Positions 19,635-28,497 of a DNA stretch of 64,000 nucleotides are shown here, in pieces; the first letter of the stretch is position 1, and every line of letters begins with the position of its first letter. The DNA is taken from contig NZ_MLFP01000007.1 in NCBI RefSeq assembly GCF_002095465.1, positions 124,001 to 188,000 of the forward strand. Reading direction: 5' to 3'. The stretch comes from Pantoea rodasii. Lineage in GTDB: Bacteria; Pseudomonadota; Gammaproteobacteria; Enterobacterales; Enterobacteriaceae. The notes under the pieces are model-generated. The model was not told the DNA's origin, made no database searches, and saw only the letters and a program-made list of their open reading frames with translations. A program made the position numbers and the translations under genes.

Positions 19635-20558
19635 ATGACTTATGCACTGGAAATTTCCGGGCTCACCAAGACCTATCCCGGCGGCGTTCAGGCGCTGAAG
19701 AAGCTTGATCTCAATGTTGAGGCAGGCGATTTTTATGCGCTGCTTGGGCCGAATGGCGCAGGCAAATCGACCACCATCGGCATTATCAGTTCGCTGGTGA
19801 ATAAATCTGGCGGCAGCGTACGGGTGTTTGGCTATGACCTGTCGAAGGACGTGGTCAATGCGAAACGCCAGCTCGGCCTGGTGCCGCAGGAGTTCAACTT
19901 TAACCCGTTTGAAACCGTGATGCAGATTGTGGTGAATCAGGCGGGTTACTACGGTGTTGAACGCGCAGAAGCCAATAAGCGTGCGGAAAAATACCTTAAT
20001 CAGCTGGATTTATGGGGTAAACGCAACGAGCGTGCGCGTATGCTCTCAGGCGGGATGAAACGCCGTCTGATGATCGCCCGTGCGCTGATGCATGAGCCTA
20101 AACTGCTGATCCTTGATGAACCTACCGCTGGCGTCGATATTGAACTGCGCCGCTCGATGTGGACCTTCCTGAAAGATCTCAATATCAAAGGCACCACCAT
20201 CATTCTGACCACTCACTATCTGGAAGAAGCGGAAATGCTGTGCCGCAATATCGGCATTATTCAGAGCGGTGAGCTGGTGGAAAACACCTCGATGAAAGGC
20301 CTGCTGTCTAAGCTGCAATCTGAAACCTTTATTCTCGATCTGGCGCCGCGCAGCCCGCTGCCGCAGCTGGAAGGTTTCCAGTATCGACTGGTGGATACGT
20401 CCACGCTGGAAGTGGAAGTGATGCGTGAGCAGGGTCTGAACAGTGTCTTCAGTCAGTTGAGTTCACAGGGTGTGCAGGTATTGAGTATGCGTAATAAAGC
20501 GAACCGCCTTGAAGAGCTGTTCGTCAGCCTGACCCAGGGAAAAGGAGTGAAAGCATGA
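19635..20558 (+). CDS. yadG: ABC transporter ATP-binding protein YadG
   Basis: 307-residue ATPase of an ABC-2-type exporter. Walker A is GPNGAGKSTT at about residue 39; the signature LSGGMKRRLMIARALMHEP runs into Walker B LLILDEPTAGVD, and the switch histidine is in TTHYLEEAEML. It belongs to the drug/lipid/polysaccharide exporter subgroup (DrrA/NodI-like); the substrate of YadGH is unknown. The ATG at 19635 gives MTYALEISGLTKTYPGG. It overlaps yadH by four bases (ATGA), so the pair is coupled. Confidence 0.93.
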   Translation: MTYALEISGLTKTYPGGVQALKKLDLNVEAGDFYALLGPNGAGKSTTIGIISSLVNKSGGSVRVFGYDLSKDVVNAKRQLGLVPQEFNFNPFETVMQIVVNQAGYYGVERAEANKRAEKYLNQLDLWGKRNERARMLSGGMKRRLMIARALMHEPKLLILDEPTAGVDIELRRSMWTFLKDLNIKGTTIILTTHYLEEAEMLCRNIGIIQSGELVENTSMKGLLSKLQSETFILDLAPRSPLPQLEGFQYRLVDTSTLEVEVMREQGLNSVFSQLSSQGVQVLSMRNKANRLEELFVSLTQGKGVKA

Positions 20559-21325
20559 CACATTTATACTGGGTGGCGCTCAAGAGCATCTGGGCTAAAG
20601 AGATCAACCGCTTCGCGCGCATCTGGATTCAGACGCTGGTGCCGCCGGTGATCACCATGACGCTCTACTTCATCATCTTCGGCAACCTGATTGGTTCACG
20701 CATCGGCGATATGCACGGCTTTAGCTACATGCAGTTCATCGTGCCGGGCCTGATCATGATGGCGGTGATCACCAATGCCTATGCCAACGTGGCATCGTCG
20801 TTCTTTAGCGCTAAATTCCAGCGCAACATCGAAGAGCTGCTGGTGGCACCTGTACCGACGCACATCATCATCGCCGGTTATGTCGGCGGCGGCGTGGCGC
20901 GCGGTGTATGCGTCGGCATTCTGGTTACCGCGATATCGCTGTTCTTCGTGCCGTTCCATGTACATTCATGGTCAATGGTGGCAATCACGCTACTGCTCAC
21001 CGCGATTCTGTTCTCGCTGGCTGGCCTGCTGAATGCGGTATTCGCCCGCACCTTTGATGACATCAGCTTGATTCCGACCTTCGTGCTGACGCCGTTAACC
21101 TATTTGGGCGGCGTGTTCTACTCGCTGACGCTGTTGCCGCCATTTTGGCAGGCGGTGTCGAAGCTGAACCCGGTGGTGTATATGATCAGCGGCTTCCGCT
21201 ACGGTTTCCTTGGCATCAATGATGTGCCGCTGGTGTTCACGCTGTCAGTGCTGATTGGCTTTATCGTGGGCTTTTACGTGCTGGTGTATATGCTGATTCA
21301 GCGTGGGCGCGGTCTGCGTACTTAA
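20555..21325 (+). CDS. yadH: ABC-2 type transporter permease YadH
   Basis: 256-residue inner-membrane permease partner of YadG, with about six hydrophobic segments. It has the ABC-2 signature region near residues 200-230 (SKLNPVVYMISGFRYGFLGIND). The start overlaps the yadG stop. A strong hairpin shared with the converging panD follows. As for YadG, the export substrate is not established. Confidence 0.93.
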   Translation: MTHLYWVALKSIWAKEINRFARIWIQTLVPPVITMTLYFIIFGNLIGSRIGDMHGFSYMQFIVPGLIMMAVITNAYANVASSFFSAKFQRNIEELLVAPVPTHIIIAGYVGGGVARGVCVGILVTAISLFFVPFHVHSWSMVAITLLLTAILFSLAGLLNAVFARTFDDISLIPTFVLTPLTYLGGVFYSLTLLPPFWQAVSKLNPVVYMISGFRYGFLGINDVPLVFTLSVLIGFIVGFYVLVYMLIQRGRGLRT

Positions 21326-21331
21326 GTTTTA

Positions 21332-21357
21332 CGAGGGCGGCCTGATGGCCGCCCTCG
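21332..21357. terminator. Bidirectional terminator between yadH and panD
   Basis: CGAGGGCGGCC and GGCCGCCCTCG pair perfectly around a TGAT loop. It is located between two converging genes. The T-rich flanks are short, so it could act in both directions with modest strength. Confidence 0.75.
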
Positions 21358-21362
21358 TTGTA

Positions 21363-21743
21363 TCAAGCCACCTGAACCGGCAACGCTTTGGCGATGCGTT
21401 TCATGTGGTTATCCCCTTCGAAATAGGCGACTTTCGGTTGCCAGCTGCGCGCCACTTCATCTTCCACCTGCACGTAAGAACAGATGATCATGATATCGCC
21501 TTCGCAGGCACAACGGGCAGCAGCACCGTTGACGGAAATGATCTTCGATCCACGTTCCGCAGCAATCGCGTAGGTTGAGAAGCGCTGGCCGTTGGTGACG
21601 TTATAGATGTCGATGGCTTCGTATTGCAGAATGCCGGAAGCATCGAGAAAATCCTGATCGATGGCGCAGGAGCCTTCGTAGTGCAAATCTGCCTGAGTGA
21701 CTTTTACGCGGTGCAGTTTGCCCTGTAACACGGTGCGAATCAT
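21363..21743 (-). CDS. panD: Aspartate 1-decarboxylase proenzyme
   Basis: Makes beta-alanine for pantothenate and CoA. 126 residues, as in E. coli. It is a pyruvoyl enzyme: self-cleavage occurs between G24 and S25 in [14 protein letters not shown]58 and the [11 protein letters not shown] segment belong to the active site. Last gene of a leftward panB-panC-panD series; in E. coli an unrelated gene separates panC and panD, so the cluster is more compact here. Confidence 0.96.
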   Translation of the reverse strand: MIRTVLQGKLHRVKVTQADLHYEGSCAIDQDFLDASGILQYEAIDIYNVTNGQRFSTYAIAAERGSKIISVNGAAARCACEGDIMIICSYVQVEDEVARSWQPKVAYFEGDNHMKRIAKALPVQVA

Positions 21744-21782
21744 AACGGGTAACCTTGTTAAGCTGCGATTAAACGACGGAGA

Positions 21783-22636
21783 TTACTCCGTCAGATCCAC
21801 TTGCTGATTATCGATCAGGCGCGCATTGCCCAGCCATGCGGCCATCAAAATCACTGCGCGCTGGCTATCGACCGTCAGCGGTTGCAGGTTTTCGGCATCG
21901 CAAATCGCCAGGCCATCGGGACGGAACCCTTGCTCGCGCAACGCGACTTCTGCGCTTTCAATAATCTCTTCCACGTGCCGTTCGCCGTTGCTCAGACGTT
22001 CGGCCATGCGGTTCATCACCTGGCTTAAACCCGCGGCGATGCTGCGTTCTTCGCGGGTGAGATAGCCATTGCGTGAACTCAGCGCCAGGCCATCTTTGGC
22101 GCGAACGGTCGGTACACCCACAATCTCAATGTCGAAGCCCATGTCGATCACCATCTTGCGAATGATCGCCAACTGCTGAAAATCCTTCTCGCCAAAGCAG
22201 GCGATATCAGGCTGCACCAGATTAAACAGTTTGCTCACGATGGTGGAAACACCGCGGAAATGGCCTGGGCGGCTGGCGCCTTCCAGCAGCGAAGATAAGC
22301 CCGGCACCTCGACGAAGGTTTGGCTGTCGAGCCTTTGGGGTAGACCTCTGCGGGCGCGGGCGCAAACACCACATCCACGCTGTGGCGATTAAGCTTCTCG
22401 CAGTCATCTTGCAGGGTGCGGGGATAGCGCGCCAGGTCATCGGCGCGTTCAAACTGCATCGGGTTGACGAAAATCGATACCACCACGATATCAGCTCGCT
22501 CGCGTGCTTCGTCCACCAGCGTTAAGTGGCCGTCATGCAGATTGCCCATGGTCGGCACCAACGCGATACGTTTACCTTCCTGCCGCCAGCGACGAATTTC
22601 ACGGCGCAGCATCGGCAGCGATTCAATAATCAGCAC
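21783..22636 (-). CDS. panC: Pantothenate synthetase, with apparent single-base frameshift
   Basis: Joins pantoate and beta-alanine using ATP. The N-terminal frame from ATG 22636 has the HIGH-like [14 protein letters not shown] and [13 protein letters not shown]. The frame is lost after VYPKGSTA, and the expected [19 protein letters not shown] continues in another frame down to 21783. That second part includes [17 protein letters not shown] and [13 protein letters not shown]. One G/C base seems missing near 22323. With it restored the product is about 284 residues, the family norm. Pantothenate synthesis is normally conserved in free-living enterobacteria, so sequence error is more likely than decay. 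Confidence 0.9.
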
Positions 22637-22651
22637 TGCAAATCTCCTGAT

Positions 22652-23446
22652 TTACTGGAAACTGTGTTCGGCGGCTGGATAGATGCCCGCCTCAACGTCG
22701 GCAATATACTGGCGAATTGCCGCACGGATGTCGCCGGTTTCCGCGAGGAAATTTTTGGCAAATTTGGGAATATGACCGCCGGTAATGCCAAAGGCGTCGT
22801 GCATCACCAGAATCTGCCCATCCGTGACGTTTCCGGCACCAATGCCGATGACGGGAATGCTCAACGCCTGGGTGATGCGCTCTGCCAGCGCAACCGGCAC
22901 GCACTCCAGCACCATCAGCTGCGCACCGGCAGCCTCCAGCGCCAGCGCATCAGCCAGCAGGCGTTCGGCGCCCGCTTCATCACGGCCCTGGACTTTATAA
23001 CCGCCGAAAATATTCACTGACTGCGGCGTCAGACCAAGATGGCCACACACCGGCACGGCGCGTTCGGTCAGCATACGCACGGTATCTGCCAGCCATGCGC
23101 CACCTTCGAGCTTCACCATGTTGGCTCCGGCACGCATTAGCTGTGCGGCGTTATCGAAGGTTTGCTGCGGTGTGGCATAACTCATAAACGGCAGGTCGGC
23201 CATCACCAGCGCATTGGGCGCACCCCGGCGCACAGCCGCGGTGTGATAGACGATATCGGCAACGGTAACGGGTAAGGTAGATTCATGGCCCTGCACGGTC
23301 ATGCCGAGCGAATCGCCAATCAGCATCACCTGAATGCCTTCGTTCGCGAACAGGCGGGCAAAGCTGAAATCATAAGCCGTCAGGGTGGCAAATTTACGGC
23401 CACTGGCTTTTAACTGGCGTAGATGGGAGAGGGTTGTAGGTTTCAT
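22652..23446 (-). CDS. panB: 3-methyl-2-oxobutanoate hydroxymethyltransferase
   Basis: First committed enzyme of pantothenate synthesis: adds a hydroxymethyl group from methylene-tetrahydrofolate to 2-oxoisovalerate to give ketopantoate. 264 residues, as in E. coli. Family blocks are [28 protein letters not shown] (metal and substrate binding), KLEGGAW and [21 protein letters not shown]. First of panBCD, 15 bases before panC. Confidence 0.96.
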   Translation of the reverse strand: MKPTTLSHLRQLKASGRKFATLTAYDFSFARLFANEGIQVMLIGDSLGMTVQGHESTLPVTVADIVYHTAAVRRGAPNALVMADLPFMSYATPQQTFDNAAQLMRAGANMVKLEGGAWLADTVRMLTERAVPVCGHLGLTPQSVNIFGGYKVQGRDEAGAERLLADALALEAAGAQLMVLECVPVALAERITQALSIPVIGIGAGNVTDGQILVMHDAFGITGGHIPKFAKNFLAETGDIRAAIRQYIADVEAGIYPAAEHSFQ

Positions 23447-23528
23447 CGCACACTCCAGAGTTTTCTGATGCGCGCAGTGTACTGGATTGATTGAAAAGGC
23501 GATACGACCGTAGTGCGATTATTGCAGC

Positions 23529-24014
23529 CTACTCAGACCACAGACGAATGGTGCTGCGATCGAGCGTGGCGAGGATGCCGGTCAGCGGCTGACCATTAGG
23601 CAAACGCAGGCCTGGTGCGATTTCCAGTAGCGGCACCAGCATAAACGCACGGTTGTGCATATCGTAATGCGGCACGGTAAGACGCGGAGTGTGAATCGTC
23701 TGCTGGCCAAACAGCATGATGTCGATATCCAGCGTACGTGGCCCCCAGCGCTCCGCTTTGCGCACACGACCGTGCTCCAGCTCAATGCGTTGGGTATGAT
23801 CGAGCAGCGCTTCGGCTTCCAGCGTGGTATCCAGCGCAACCACCGCATTCAGGTAATCGGGCTGGTCCGGCGGTCCGTATGGCGGCGTGCGATAGAGCGA
23901 GGAGGTGGCCACGCGCGACGTATGCGGTATCGCATCAATCGCGGCCAACGCTGCATCAACCTGATGCAGCGGATCGGCCAGATTACTGCCCAGCGCGAGA
24001 TAAACGCGGATCAT
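23529..24014 (-). CDS. folK: 2-amino-4-hydroxy-6-hydroxymethyldihydropteridine pyrophosphokinase
   Basis: Folate pathway kinase transferring pyrophosphate from ATP to hydroxymethyldihydropterin. 161 residues, close to E. coli HPPK (159). Family signatures are [12 protein letters not shown] at the N terminus, then [13 protein letters not shown] and [18 protein letters not shown]. The ATG overlaps the pcnB stop (ATGA), so translation is coupled, as in the conserved pcnB-folK pair. Confidence 0.96.
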   Translation of the reverse strand: MIRVYLALGSNLADPLHQVDAALAAIDAIPHTSRVATSSLYRTPPYGPPDQPDYLNAVVALDTTLEAEALLDHTQRIELEHGRVRKAERWGPRTLDIDIMLFGQQTIHTPRLTVPHYDMHNRAFMLVPLLEIAPGLRLPNGQPLTGILATLDRSTIRLWSE

Positions 24015-25422
24015 GACGTGCTATTGGTATCTTGACGCGGTCCGGTTGGACGACGACGTGGACGGCGCGGTTTACGGCGCGGGCCTGGATCATCGCCCAG
24101 CGTGTTCATCATGGTTTTCTGCTGTACCGGCGCGGCCGCCTGGAACTCGCCCCACCAGTGGGTCAGGCTTTGCAGTTCACGGTTGTTCTCCACATCGGCA
24201 CGCAGCGCCAGCAGATCATAAGCCGCACGGAATTTCGGATGCTCCATCAGCTTCCAGGCGCGTTTGCCATGACGACGCGACATGCGCAACTGCAGCTGCC
24301 AGATATCGCGAATCAGGGTGGTGATACGTTTTGGAATGGCCAGCGCACGGCAGGCTTCATCCAGCGTTTCGTTCATCGACAGGGCAAACGCATCGTAGTA
24401 AGTCAGCCCACTTTCCTGCGCAATACGTTCAGCCGATTCCAGCTGCGGATACCAGAACATAGCGGCAAACAGGAAGGCCGGATTAACGCGCATATCGTTC
24501 AGAATACGGCTATCGGTGTTTTCAGCACCTGCGCCAGCATCCGTTCCATCAGGCTGTCGCTTTCAGCCGTGAAGCCGCGCGTCAGGATAGGGAACAGTGG
24601 CTGGAACAGCTGATACTCGCGCATCATCTGATAAGTGCGGAAACCGTAACCGGCTTGCAACAGCTTGAGGGATTCCTCGAACAGACGCGCAGGCGGAATG
24701 TCATTCAGCAGCGTGGCCAGGCGCGGAATCGGCTCAGCGGTTTCCGCTGCGATACGCATCTCCAGCTTGGCGGCAAAACGCACCACGCGCAGCATACGCA
24801 CCGGATCTTCGCGGTAACGCGTTTCCGGATCGCCAATCAGGCGGATCACGCCGTCATCCAGATCCTGCAAACCACCGACGTAATCACGCACGGAGAAGTC
24901 CGACACGCTGTAATACAGGCTGTTGATGGTGAGGTCGCGACGTTGCGCATCATCTTCGATGCTGCCAAAAATGTTATCACGCAGCAGCATGCCGTTCTGG
25001 CCGCGCTGAGAATTGTTGCGATCGTCTTCAGCTTCTTCCTGATGGTGACCACGGAAGGTCGCGACTTCGATCACTTCAGGACCGAACATCACGTGCGCCA
25101 AACGGAAACGACGTCCCACCAGACGGCAGTTGCGGAATAATTTGCGCATCTGCTCAGGCGTGGCGTTGGTGGTGATATCAAAGTCTTTCGGCTTCTTACC
25201 CAGCAGCAAATCGCGTACGCCGCCGCCAACCAGGTAAGCTTCGAAACCGGCTTTATTCAGGCGATACAGCACTTTAAGGGCGTTTTCGCTGATATCTTTG
25301 CGTGAGATGTTATGGCTTTCACGGGGAATGACGGTCATCAGACTTTCAGTTTCCACCTCTTCAGGCGCCTCCTCGTCACGCTTGAGGACTCTCCGGCAAA
25401 AATTAGCGACTCGGGTAAAAAT
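24011..25422 (-). CDS. pcnB: Poly(A) polymerase I, AUU start, with apparent single-base frameshift
   Basis: Polyadenylates RNA 3' ends and promotes decay; controls ColE1-type plasmid copy number. The nucleotidyltransferase core is [20 protein letters not shown], followed by [11 protein letters not shown]. The reading frame begins [12 protein letters not shown], matching E. coli PcnB, whose start codon is the rare AUU. Here ATT lies at 25420-25422 with GAGGTG four bases upstream and no ATG nearby. The frame breaks after AQVLK near 24519-24522 (T4 on the + strand; five expected). Restoring one base joins [25 protein letters not shown] and the basic C-terminal tail, giving about 470 residues. 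Confidence 0.9.
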
Positions 25423-25459
25423 GGGACACCTCGACAGTGACAAAATTGGTGTTAATAAA

Positions 25460-26395
25460 TCAGCGGCTAATCATAGCCTGTTGCGAACCATTTAGGAATG
25501 GCGATGTCGCCTCATCCGCTATTCGCGCGTTCTGTTGTGGGATCAGTTGGATACTCCACTCGGTAACCGCGTGCTGTAGCAACTGCTCCACCGTGGCATC
25601 CTGCCAGCAATCCATAATCGGTTGCCCGAGCACGCGCAGCGCATGAATCAGCCATGGTCGCACATCGCCCGTCGGTAAGGCGGGCGCGTGATTCTGTTTG
25701 GACAGCTTGTTGCCGTCATGATTGACCGCCAGCGGCAAATGCAGATATGCCGGCACTGGCCAATCAAACTGTTGGTAAAGTGCGATTTGGCGTACCGTGG
25801 GCTCAATCAAATCCGCGCCACGTACGATTTCCGTCACACCCTGAAAATGGTCGTCCACTACCACCGCCAGGTTATAGGCGAACAGCCCATCCCGGCGATG
25901 AATAATAAAATCTTCCTCAGCCAGCGAGGCCTCCGCCGCTAAATAACCGCGCAGGCGATCGTCAAAGCCATACACCGGCGCATGCTGACGCAGACGAAGC
26001 GCCGCGTTCTCCGCGGGCAGATGTAAAGCACGGCAGTGGCCATCATAAAAGCCGCCAAGTTGCTGAATACGGCTGCGCGTGCAGGTGCAGAAATAGCTCT
26101 GACGCTGCTGCTGCAACCAACTCAAAGCGTCACGGTAAGCTTCATGACGCTGCGACTGCCACACCACTTCGCCATCCCAATGCAGGCCGTAATGCGCCAG
26201 TTGCTTGAGGATGCGCGTGGCCGCGCCAGCGACTTCCCGCGGGGGATCGATATCTTCTATGCGCACCAGCCAACGGCCATGCTGCGCACGCACGCTAAGA
26301 TAGCTGCCTAATGCGGCTATCAGCGAACCAAAATGCAGATCACCAGAAGGAGAGGGAGCAAAGCGTCCCACGCAGGAAGAAATGGAAGAGTTCAT
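25460..26395 (-). CDS. gluQ: Glutamyl-Q tRNA(Asp) synthetase
   Basis: Truncated glutamyl-tRNA-synthetase paralogue that attaches glutamate to the queuosine base of tRNA(Asp). 311 residues, lacking an anticodon-binding domain. The HIGH-like motif is [16 protein letters not shown]; the KMSKS-like motif is [12 protein letters not shown]. Zinc-site cysteines are in [10 protein letters not shown] and DGHCR. The ATG at 26395 is chosen by homology; its ribosome-binding site is weak and lies next to a strong hairpin. An in-frame extension runs back through dksA and is discounted. Downstream of dksA as in E. coli and Shigella. Confidence 0.93.
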   Translation of the reverse strand: MNSSISSCVGRFAPSPSGDLHFGSLIAALGSYLSVRAQHGRWLVRIEDIDPPREVAGAATRILKQLAHYGLHWDGEVVWQSQRHEAYRDALSWLQQQRQSYFCTCTRSRIQQLGGFYDGHCRALHLPAENAALRLRQHAPVYGFDDRLRGYLAAEASLAEEDFIIHRRDGLFAYNLAVVVDDHFQGVTEIVRGADLIEPTVRQIALYQQFDWPVPAYLHLPLAVNHDGNKLSKQNHAPALPTGDVRPWLIHALRVLGQPIMDCWQDATVEQLLQHAVTEWSIQLIPQQNARIADEATSPFLNGSQQAMISR

Positions 26396-26404
26396 TTTGA
26401 AGTG

Positions 26405-26447
26405 CACCGCACGTCGGGAAAACAGTGGTTTTCCCGGCAGTGCGGTG
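26405..26447 (-). terminator. Strong nested hairpin between dksA and gluQ
   Basis: CACCGCAC pairs with GTGCGGTG, and inside it CGGGAAAAC pairs with GTTTTCCCG. There is no U tract. In Shigella flexneri a terminator between these genes is known to limit gluQ expression; this structure is a candidate equivalent, or it may occlude the gluQ ribosome-binding site. Confidence 0.6.
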
Positions 26448-26465
26448 ACAGTCTGCTCACGGCCA

Positions 26466-26921
26466 TTAGCCTGCCATCTGCTTCTCGCGGATTTCAGCCA
26501 GCGTTTTGCAGTCAATGCAGAGATCGGCAGTCGGACGCGCTTCAAGGCGGCGAATACCAATTTCTACACCACAGGAGTCACAGTAGCCAAAATCGTCGTC
26601 ATCCACTTTCTTCAGCGTCTTCTCGATCTTTTTGATCAATTTACGCTCACGATCGCGGTTACGTAATTCCAGACTGAACTCTTCTTCCTGCGCGGCACGG
26701 TCTACCGGATCCGGGAAGTTAGCTGCTTCGTCTTGCATGTGCGACACAGTGCGGTCGACTTCATCACGAAGTTGGTTGCGCCAGGCTTCCAGAATCTTGC
26801 GGAAATGGACCAGTTGGGCGTCGTTCATATACTCTTCGCCCGGTTTCACCTGATACGGCTCCACACCAGCGATGGCGAGGATACTCAGGGACGATGTTTT
26901 ACGGTTTTGCCCTTCTTGCAT
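26466..26921 (-). CDS. dksA: RNA polymerase-binding transcription factor DksA
   Basis: Works with ppGpp in the RNA polymerase secondary channel in the stringent response. 151 residues, as in E. coli. The coiled-coil tip has the essential D71 and D74 in [14 protein letters not shown]. The zinc finger cysteines are C114, C117, C135 and C138 (CDSCG and CIDC). The ATG at 26921 gives [15 protein letters not shown], the family start; a start at 26942 adds seven residues. Upstream lies a shortened ERIC element that may contribute promoter sequence. Confidence 0.97.
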   Translation of the reverse strand: MQEGQNRKTSSLSILAIAGVEPYQVKPGEEYMNDAQLVHFRKILEAWRNQLRDEVDRTVSHMQDEAANFPDPVDRAAQEEEFSLELRNRDRERKLIKKIEKTLKKVDDDDFGYCDSCGVEIGIRRLEARPTADLCIDCKTLAEIREKQMAG

Positions 26922-26948
26922 GTTGTTTCTCCTGGATAACACGCCCTT

Positions 26949-27026
26949 CCCGTCATACTTCAGGTTGCCTGTGCGCTGGTTAAATTATCCACCAACTGCC
27001 CGCAACGTGAATTATTAAGGGGTATA
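26949..27026. repeat. Core-deleted ERIC element upstream of dksA
   Basis: About 78 bp. The first 30 or so bases (CCCGTCATACTTCAGGTTGC onward) match one ERIC terminus and the last 23 (CAACGTGAATTATTAAGGGG onward) the other. The central segment with the classical ERIC core is absent, replaced by a short AT-rich stretch. Compare the complete copies at 51898 and 59203. Confidence 0.65.
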
Positions 27027-27179
27027 TCGATTCCCATCAGGGAAAAAACAGGCCGCTATAAATAGCAGAAGCCATCAAGGTTGGCAATTATTCATATTCG
27101 CACCTTGACAAGCCTGTGAGGAACAGCGTATTTAGCGCACCGCCTTGAACATTCCTATCACAGCAAATTGCTATAAATA

Positions 27180-27896
27180 TTACAACTCTGCGTTAATCGT
27201 CACGGCGATTGACTGAGTGAGTAACATTTGAGCAGGAGAGATCTGAGCTTGGTACGCCAACACTTCAACTCCACAGCGCTGTGCCTGTCCCAGTAGTTCT
27301 GCGTAGTGCGCATCGATATGGCGCGCCGGGGAGACGTCCTCAATCCCCGTGTGCAGAACGGCAAACAACAAAACGGCTCGATGACCCTCTGCCGCGATAG
27401 CACTCAGTTCGCGCAGATGCTTCTGTCCACGAGTCGTCACCGCATCCGGAAAATAGCCTTTGCCCTGCTGTAAAAGGGTGACGGACTTGACTTCAATATA
27501 GCAGTTTGATCTGCCCTCCGCTTGCAGCAGGAAGTCAATTCGGCTTTTTTCCGTGCCGTATTTCACTTCGGGCTGGATGTGGCTGTAAGCGGATAATTCT
27601 GGAATCGCGTCAAGGGTTAACGCTTCCCGCACTAATTGATTCGCGCGCAGGGTGTTAACGCAGATCCAATGGCCTTGCTGCGTTTCGGTCAGCTCCCAGC
27701 TGTGTGGGTATTTGCGCGTGATGCTGCTGGAGGTGGAGTACCACACGGTATCGCCTGGCGTGGCGCAACCGGTCATCGCACCGGTATTGGCGCAGTGGAT
27801 CGTCAGGGTTTCGCCTTCTGATGTCACCACATCAGCGAGGAAGCGTTTGTAACGCGCAATCAGACGGGCGGGTTTCAGTGGCGGGTCAAACTGCAT
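27180..27896 (-). CDS. sfsA: DNA/RNA nuclease SfsA family protein
   Basis: 238-residue protein of the SfsA (sugar fermentation stimulation) family, which has an OB-like N-terminal domain and a nuclease-like C-terminal domain. Motifs include [29 protein letters not shown] with acidic residues of the putative active site, and [11 protein letters not shown]. The precise physiological role remains uncertain in the family. The thpR stop is immediately adjacent to its ATG at 27896, so the two are co-transcribed, and dksA follows downstream as in E. coli. Confidence 0.93.
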   Translation of the reverse strand: MQFDPPLKPARLIARYKRFLADVVTSEGETLTIHCANTGAMTGCATPGDTVWYSTSSSITRKYPHSWELTETQQGHWICVNTLRANQLVREALTLDAIPELSAYSHIQPEVKYGTEKSRIDFLLQAEGRSNCYIEVKSVTLLQQGKGYFPDAVTTRGQKHLRELSAIAAEGHRAVLLFAVLHTGIEDVSPARHIDAHYAELLGQAQRCGVEVLAYQAQISPAQMLLTQSIAVTINAEL

Positions 27897-28433
27897 CTAA
27901 GCTCCTGAGGAAGAAAGTGGCCAGTGAGCCAGCCGCCGATAGCGGGTACGGCCCTGGCTAAAGGTCGATGAGAACAGGGCAAAGTCACTGACATCGTAGC
28001 GCCAGTGAAAGCCGCGCGGCGGTAAGGCGACCTGCTGCGTGGCATGGCGCAAAAGCGTGATATGCGGGTGGAAAGGCTGTGGACTTTGTGCGCACCCATG
28101 ACGTGCAGCCTGAGCGCGCAGTAAACTTGCCAGCTGTAATAAACCCCGTGGTGCCCGCTGACAGCCAAGCCACACCACGCCGGGGCGCGGCCAGTGTCCG
28201 GCATCATCCAGATCAAGAGCAAAACCGGGCTGTGTAATGCGTGAGGCGAGCTGCTGTAACTGTTGCGAGGTCTCAGCACTGACGTCACCGAGAAACGCCA
28301 ACGTCAGATGCAGATTGGCTGCTGCCACCTGTTTCCCCGCCTCTTCAGCGAAGGTATCCGCACGCCACTGTACCAGCTGTTGCTGGAGCGGAGTGGGGAG
28401 TTCGAGGGCAAAAAACAGACGTTGCGTGGACAT
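27897..28433 (-). CDS. thpR: RNA 2',3'-cyclic phosphodiesterase
   Basis: 178-residue member of the 2H phosphoesterase superfamily (formerly LigT). The two catalytic HxT motifs are visible as NLHLTLAFLG and FHPHITLLR. The N terminus MSTQRLFFALELP defines the ATG at 28433; the much longer in-frame extension runs antisense through hrpB and is rejected. Only 64 bases separate it from the divergent hrpB start, so both promoters must be packed there. Confidence 0.93.
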   Translation of the reverse strand: MSTQRLFFALELPTPLQQQLVQWRADTFAEEAGKQVAAANLHLTLAFLGDVSAETSQQLQQLASRITQPGFALDLDDAGHWPRPGVVWLGCQRAPRGLLQLASLLRAQAARHGCAQSPQPFHPHITLLRHATQQVALPPRGFHWRYDVSDFALFSSTFSQGRTRYRRLAHWPLSSSGA

Positions 28434-28497
28434 GGTGGCGTGGCCGTAGAGTGCTACAATGCGCGCCATCTTAGCACAGGCAGAGTGGGAGTTGAGT

